Under the pieces are notes generated by a model that saw only the letters and a list, made by a program, of their open reading frames with translations, did no database searches and was not told where the DNA came from. A stretch of 64,000 bases of DNA from Paenibacillus glycinis (GTDB lineage Bacteria > Bacillota > Bacilli > Paenibacillales > Paenibacillaceae), in assembly GCF_009909185.1 (NCBI RefSeq), contig NZ_JAAAMV010000011.1:1-64000 (forward strand). The letters run 5' to 3'. Positions 61,694 through 64,000 of this stretch are shown here, piece by piece. A program made the position numbers and the translations under genes. Positions within the stretch are counted from its first letter, which is position 1. Each line of letters begins with the position of its first letter.

Positions 61694-62386
61694 CTACGAA
61701 AGTTTGTCGCGGGAGCGGTCCCATGCCGTCCCCGCGCCAGCCAACAGCCGCGCGGCTTCCCGCGGCGAAGGCGCGAGCGTGATCGCCGAGATGACCGACA
61801 CGCCGTCGGCCCCGGCGGCCAGCACGGAGCCGGCATTGCCCGGCGCGATGCCGCCGATGCCCACGAGCGGCGCCGCAATACCGGCGGATCGCAGATCCCG
61901 GAGCAGCCGCGTGCCCTGCGGCGCTGCGGCGTCGGGCTTCGAGCCGGTCGGGAAGATCGGCCCGATGCCGAGATAATCCGCGCCGTCCGCGAGCGCCCGG
62001 CGCGCTTCATCCACGGTATGGGCGGATACGCCGACGATCGCGCCGGCGCCGACCCGAGCCCGAACGGACGCGGCAGGCTCGTCGTCCTGCCCGACATGGA
62101 TCCCGTCGGCGCTAACCGCGGCCGCCAGGCTGACGTCGTCGTTGACGATGAACGGGACGCCGCGCGCCCGGCATACCGCCTGAAGCCGCTTGGCCAGCTC
62201 CAGCTTGGCCTCGCCGGCAAGGGAGCCGGGGCCTTTCTCGCGGAATTGGAAGCAGGTGACCCCGCCTTCGATCGCTTCGCGCAGCAGCTCCGCGGGGTCG
62301 ACGCCCGCCGGGCAATTCGTGCTCCCCATGATCAGGTACACCCGCAGCGCCCGGCGCACGTCCTCTTCAAGCCTGCGCAGCATCAT
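61694..62386 (-). CDS. thiE: Thiamine-phosphate synthase
   Basis: A 230-residue TIM-barrel enzyme that joins HMP-pyrophosphate and the thiazole phosphate to give thiamine monophosphate. Motifs: CFQFREKG, FIVNDDV, DGIHVGQDDEP, GIGPIFPTGSK and GIGGI near the phosphate site. Start at the first of two ATGs (62386) after AAGGAG, giving a 20-bp overlap with thiD. Last gene of thiM-thiD-thiE. Confidence 0.95.
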   Translation of the reverse strand: MMLRRLEEDVRRALRVYLIMGSTNCPAGVDPAELLREAIEGGVTCFQFREKGPGSLAGEAKLELAKRLQAVCRARGVPFIVNDDVSLAAAVSADGIHVGQDDEPAASVRARVGAGAIVGVSAHTVDEARRALADGADYLGIGPIFPTGSKPDAAAPQGTRLLRDLRSAGIAAPLVGIGGIAPGNAGSVLAAGADGVSVISAITLAPSPREAARLLAGAGTAWDRSRDKLS

Positions 62387-63200
62387 GCGTCTCGCTCCTT
62401 CGTCTGCGTTGGTAAGCGAAATGGTTCGTCGGCCCGTGCCCTGCGCCGATCCCCAGCCCGTCCTCGATCGCCGCCTGAATGAAAGCCTTGGCCGTGTCCA
62501 TCGCTTCCTCGACGGTCCGGCCCTGCGCGAGCCCGGCCGTGAGCGCGGCGGAATACGTGCAGCCCGTTCCGTGCGTATGCCGGGTGTCGACCCGCCTGCT
62601 TTCGAGATGGCGGAATTCCTTGCCGTCGTACAGCAGGTCCACCATCGGTTCGTCCGGCGCGCCGTGGCCGCCTTTGATGAGCGCATAGCGGGAACCCATC
62701 TCCACGAGCGTCTTCGCGGCGATCTCGCGATCCTGCAGGCTCGCGATCCGCATGCCCGTCAGCAGCTCGGCCTCGGGAATGTTCGGCGTCGTCACGAGCG
62801 CGAGCGGAAGCAGCCGCGCGACGAGGGCGTCGACCGCCTCGCGCAGCAGGAGCCGCGAGCCGCCCTTGGCGACCATCACGGGGTCGATGACGAGGCGGCG
62901 CCATTCGTATTGCGCCGCTTTCTCCGCCACGACGCGGATGATCTCGGAACTGAACAGCATGCCGGTCTTCACCGCGTCCGGCGGCAGGTCCGCGCCGAGC
63001 GCGTCGAGCTGCGCGGCGACGGCGGCGGGCTCCATCGGGTAGACGCCATGGACGCCGAGCGTGTTCTGCGCGGTCACCGCGGTCAGCGCGGACATGCCGT
63101 AGACGCCGAGCTCCTGGAACGTCTTCAGGTCGGCTTGAATCCCGGCGCCGCCGCCGCTGTCCGAGCCCGCGATCGTCAAAGCTTTATAAATATTGGTCAT
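62367..63200 (-). CDS. thiD: Hydroxymethylpyrimidine/phosphomethylpyrimidine kinase
   Basis: A 277-residue ribokinase-fold enzyme that phosphorylates HMP and HMP-phosphate. Motifs: TIAGSDSGGGAGIQADLKTF, NTLGVHGV, DPVMVAKGG, TPNIPEAELLTG and the anion-hole HTHGTGCTYSAAL. Start 63200 has AAGGAGG 12 nt upstream. Overlaps thiE. Supplies HMP-pyrophosphate to ThiE. Confidence 0.95.
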   Translation of the reverse strand: MTNIYKALTIAGSDSGGGAGIQADLKTFQELGVYGMSALTAVTAQNTLGVHGVYPMEPAAVAAQLDALGADLPPDAVKTGMLFSSEIIRVVAEKAAQYEWRRLVIDPVMVAKGGSRLLLREAVDALVARLLPLALVTTPNIPEAELLTGMRIASLQDREIAAKTLVEMGSRYALIKGGHGAPDEPMVDLLYDGKEFRHLESRRVDTRHTHGTGCTYSAALTAGLAQGRTVEEAMDTAKAFIQAAIEDGLGIGAGHGPTNHFAYQRRRRSETHDAAQA

Positions 63201-63299
63201 GGGTGGGGTTCCTCCTTCGCTGCTTCGCCCTTCAATGCGCGACGGGCCATTCAATCGTTCGATCGCTCCGCGAGCGCAATTCATCCCGTCCGAAGCTCT

Positions 63300-64000
63300 T
63301 CAAACGGGCTGCGAGATAATCGCCCGCTGCCGCAGCGTATCGGACGTGACCAGCGCCAGCTGGTTCAGGAACTCGACCTGGAAGCTGCCGGGTCCGCGGC
63401 CTTCCGTCGCCGCGAACGCGAGCTCCGCCGCGACGCCGTAGAACGCGAGCGCTTCGGCGGCGGCGGCGACCTGCGCCCCGCGGCCATCCCCGGCGACGGC
63501 CAGGAAAGCGGCGATCACGGAGCCCAGCAGGCAGCCCGCGCCGGTCACTTGGGTCAGAATCGGGTGGCCGTTGCTGACGACCTGAGTCGTCTCGCCGTCC
63601 GTGACGATATCGTCCTTGCCGGTCACGACGACCAGGCAGCCGAGCTTCCGCGCCGCGCGCGCGGCGAGGGCAACGACGTCGCCTTCGCCCGCGCCGGCAT
63701 CGACGCCTTTGATCGACCAGCTTTCGCCGATGACGTTGGCGACTTCCGCCACGTTGCCGCGCAGCGCGGTCAACCGCACCTCCTGCGCGATCTGCCGCGC
63801 CGCGGCAGTCCGGTACGGCGTCGCGCCGGCGCCGACGGGATCGAAGACGACCGGCACGCGTTGCGCGTTGGCCGCTTTGCCGGCAAGCAGGATCGCCTGC
63901 ACGACGGCCGGATCGAGCGTGCCCATGTTCAGCAGCACGGCGCCGGAGATCCGCGCCACGTCCTCGACTTCCTCGTGCGCGTAAGCCATGATCGGCGATG
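63300..64000 (-). CDS. thiM: Hydroxyethylthiazole kinase, N-terminus outside window
   Basis: About 233 residues are visible; the first 35-50 residues lie beyond base 64000. The readable N-terminal part is [14 protein letters not shown], the substrate-site region of ThiM, followed by [31 protein letters not shown], and [19 protein letters not shown]. It phosphorylates the thiazole salvage moiety. Together with thiD and thiE it forms a thiamine salvage operon. Any TPP riboswitch would be upstream, outside the window. A 99-bp gap separates it from thiD. Confidence 0.94.
   Translation of the reverse strand, partial: SPIMAYAHEEVEDVARISGAVLLNMGTLDPAVVQAILLAGKAANAQRVPVVFDPVGAGATPYRTAAARQIAQEVRLTALRGNVAEVANVIGESWSIKGVDAGAGEGDVVALAARAARKLGCLVVVTGKDDIVTDGETTQVVSNGHPILTQVTGAGCLLGSVIAAFLAVAGDGRGAQVAAAAEALAFYGVAAELAFAATEGRGPGSFQVEFLNQLALVTSDTLRQRAIISQPV

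Noticed and set aside
63989..64000. TPP riboswitch for the thi operon
   Set aside because: It would be upstream of thiM, beyond the window; nothing resembling a THI element is found between thiM, thiD and thiE.

Overview
The window is a GC-rich chromosomal segment of an endospore-forming, low-motif-density Firmicute, most likely Paenibacillaceae (Cohnella/Paenibacillus type). The reasons are strong AGGAGG-type ribosome sites with many TTG/GTG starts, spore-surface genes (a YheC/YheD-type ATP-grasp protein and a collagen-like exosporium protein), SLH-anchored surface protease, a YesM/YesN plus Lpl-type sugar ABC module, and Bacillus-style regulators (LysR, HxlR, PadR, TetR, DeoR, Fur). No rRNA, tRNA, phage, IS element or CRISPR was seen; this is chromosomal backbone with many small regulator-plus-effector modules.

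Layout. 1-2.4 kb: 18-bp tandem hairpin repeat at the window edge, LysR regulator and divergent MFS transporter (YybE/YybF-like). 2.4-3.4 kb: promoter, 23-codon leader ORF, intrinsic terminator and a UMP-kinase paralogue, which looks like an attenuation unit. 3.6-8.2 kb: GAF-GAF-PAS-GGDEF-EAL c-di-GMP protein and a ThDP enzyme. 8.2-11.3 kb: unknown protein and two spore-surface genes, one with a 60-bp repeat tail. 11.4-14.1 kb: aldo/keto reductase, MFS and HxlR. 14.4-18.7 kb: DeoR regulator, ABC exporter, ChrA. 19-21.2 kb: PadR and QacA/EmrB-type MFS sharing overlapping promoters. 21.3-25.5 kb: response regulator, ABC transporter, histidine kinase operon and a DUF2306 membrane protein. 25.7-34.6 kb: M3 peptidase, a small ORF, and a 2126-residue SLH-anchored subtilase. 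34.9-36.9 kb: pentapeptide-repeat protein, HbpS-like protein, SDR.

36.9-40.7 kb carries the oddest operon: kdpF and kdpB without kdpA or kdpC, followed by a chemoreceptor-like protein, behind a leader with a terminator and a direct repeat. 40.7-47.7 kb is a carbohydrate ABC uptake module (binding lipoprotein and two permeases, no ATPase) with its two-component system. 47.8-52.7 kb: VanR/VanS-like system, TetR+SDR, VanY-like carboxypeptidase. 52.9-56.3 kb: HAD phosphatase, two uncharacterised proteins, CcdC-like protein. 56.7-61.0 kb: Fur-controlled siderophore binding protein and permeases divergent from a ferredoxin-NADP reductase-type flavoprotein. 61.2-61.6 kb: a gene-free array of about seven diverged hairpin repeats. 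61.7-64 kb: thiM-thiD-thiE, with thiM cut by the window end.

The best leads for something undescribed are the leader-ORF attenuator on the UMP-kinase paralogue, the kdpFB-receptor operon with its structured leader, and the hairpin array before the thi genes. All are read from sequence alone; no database search was possible.
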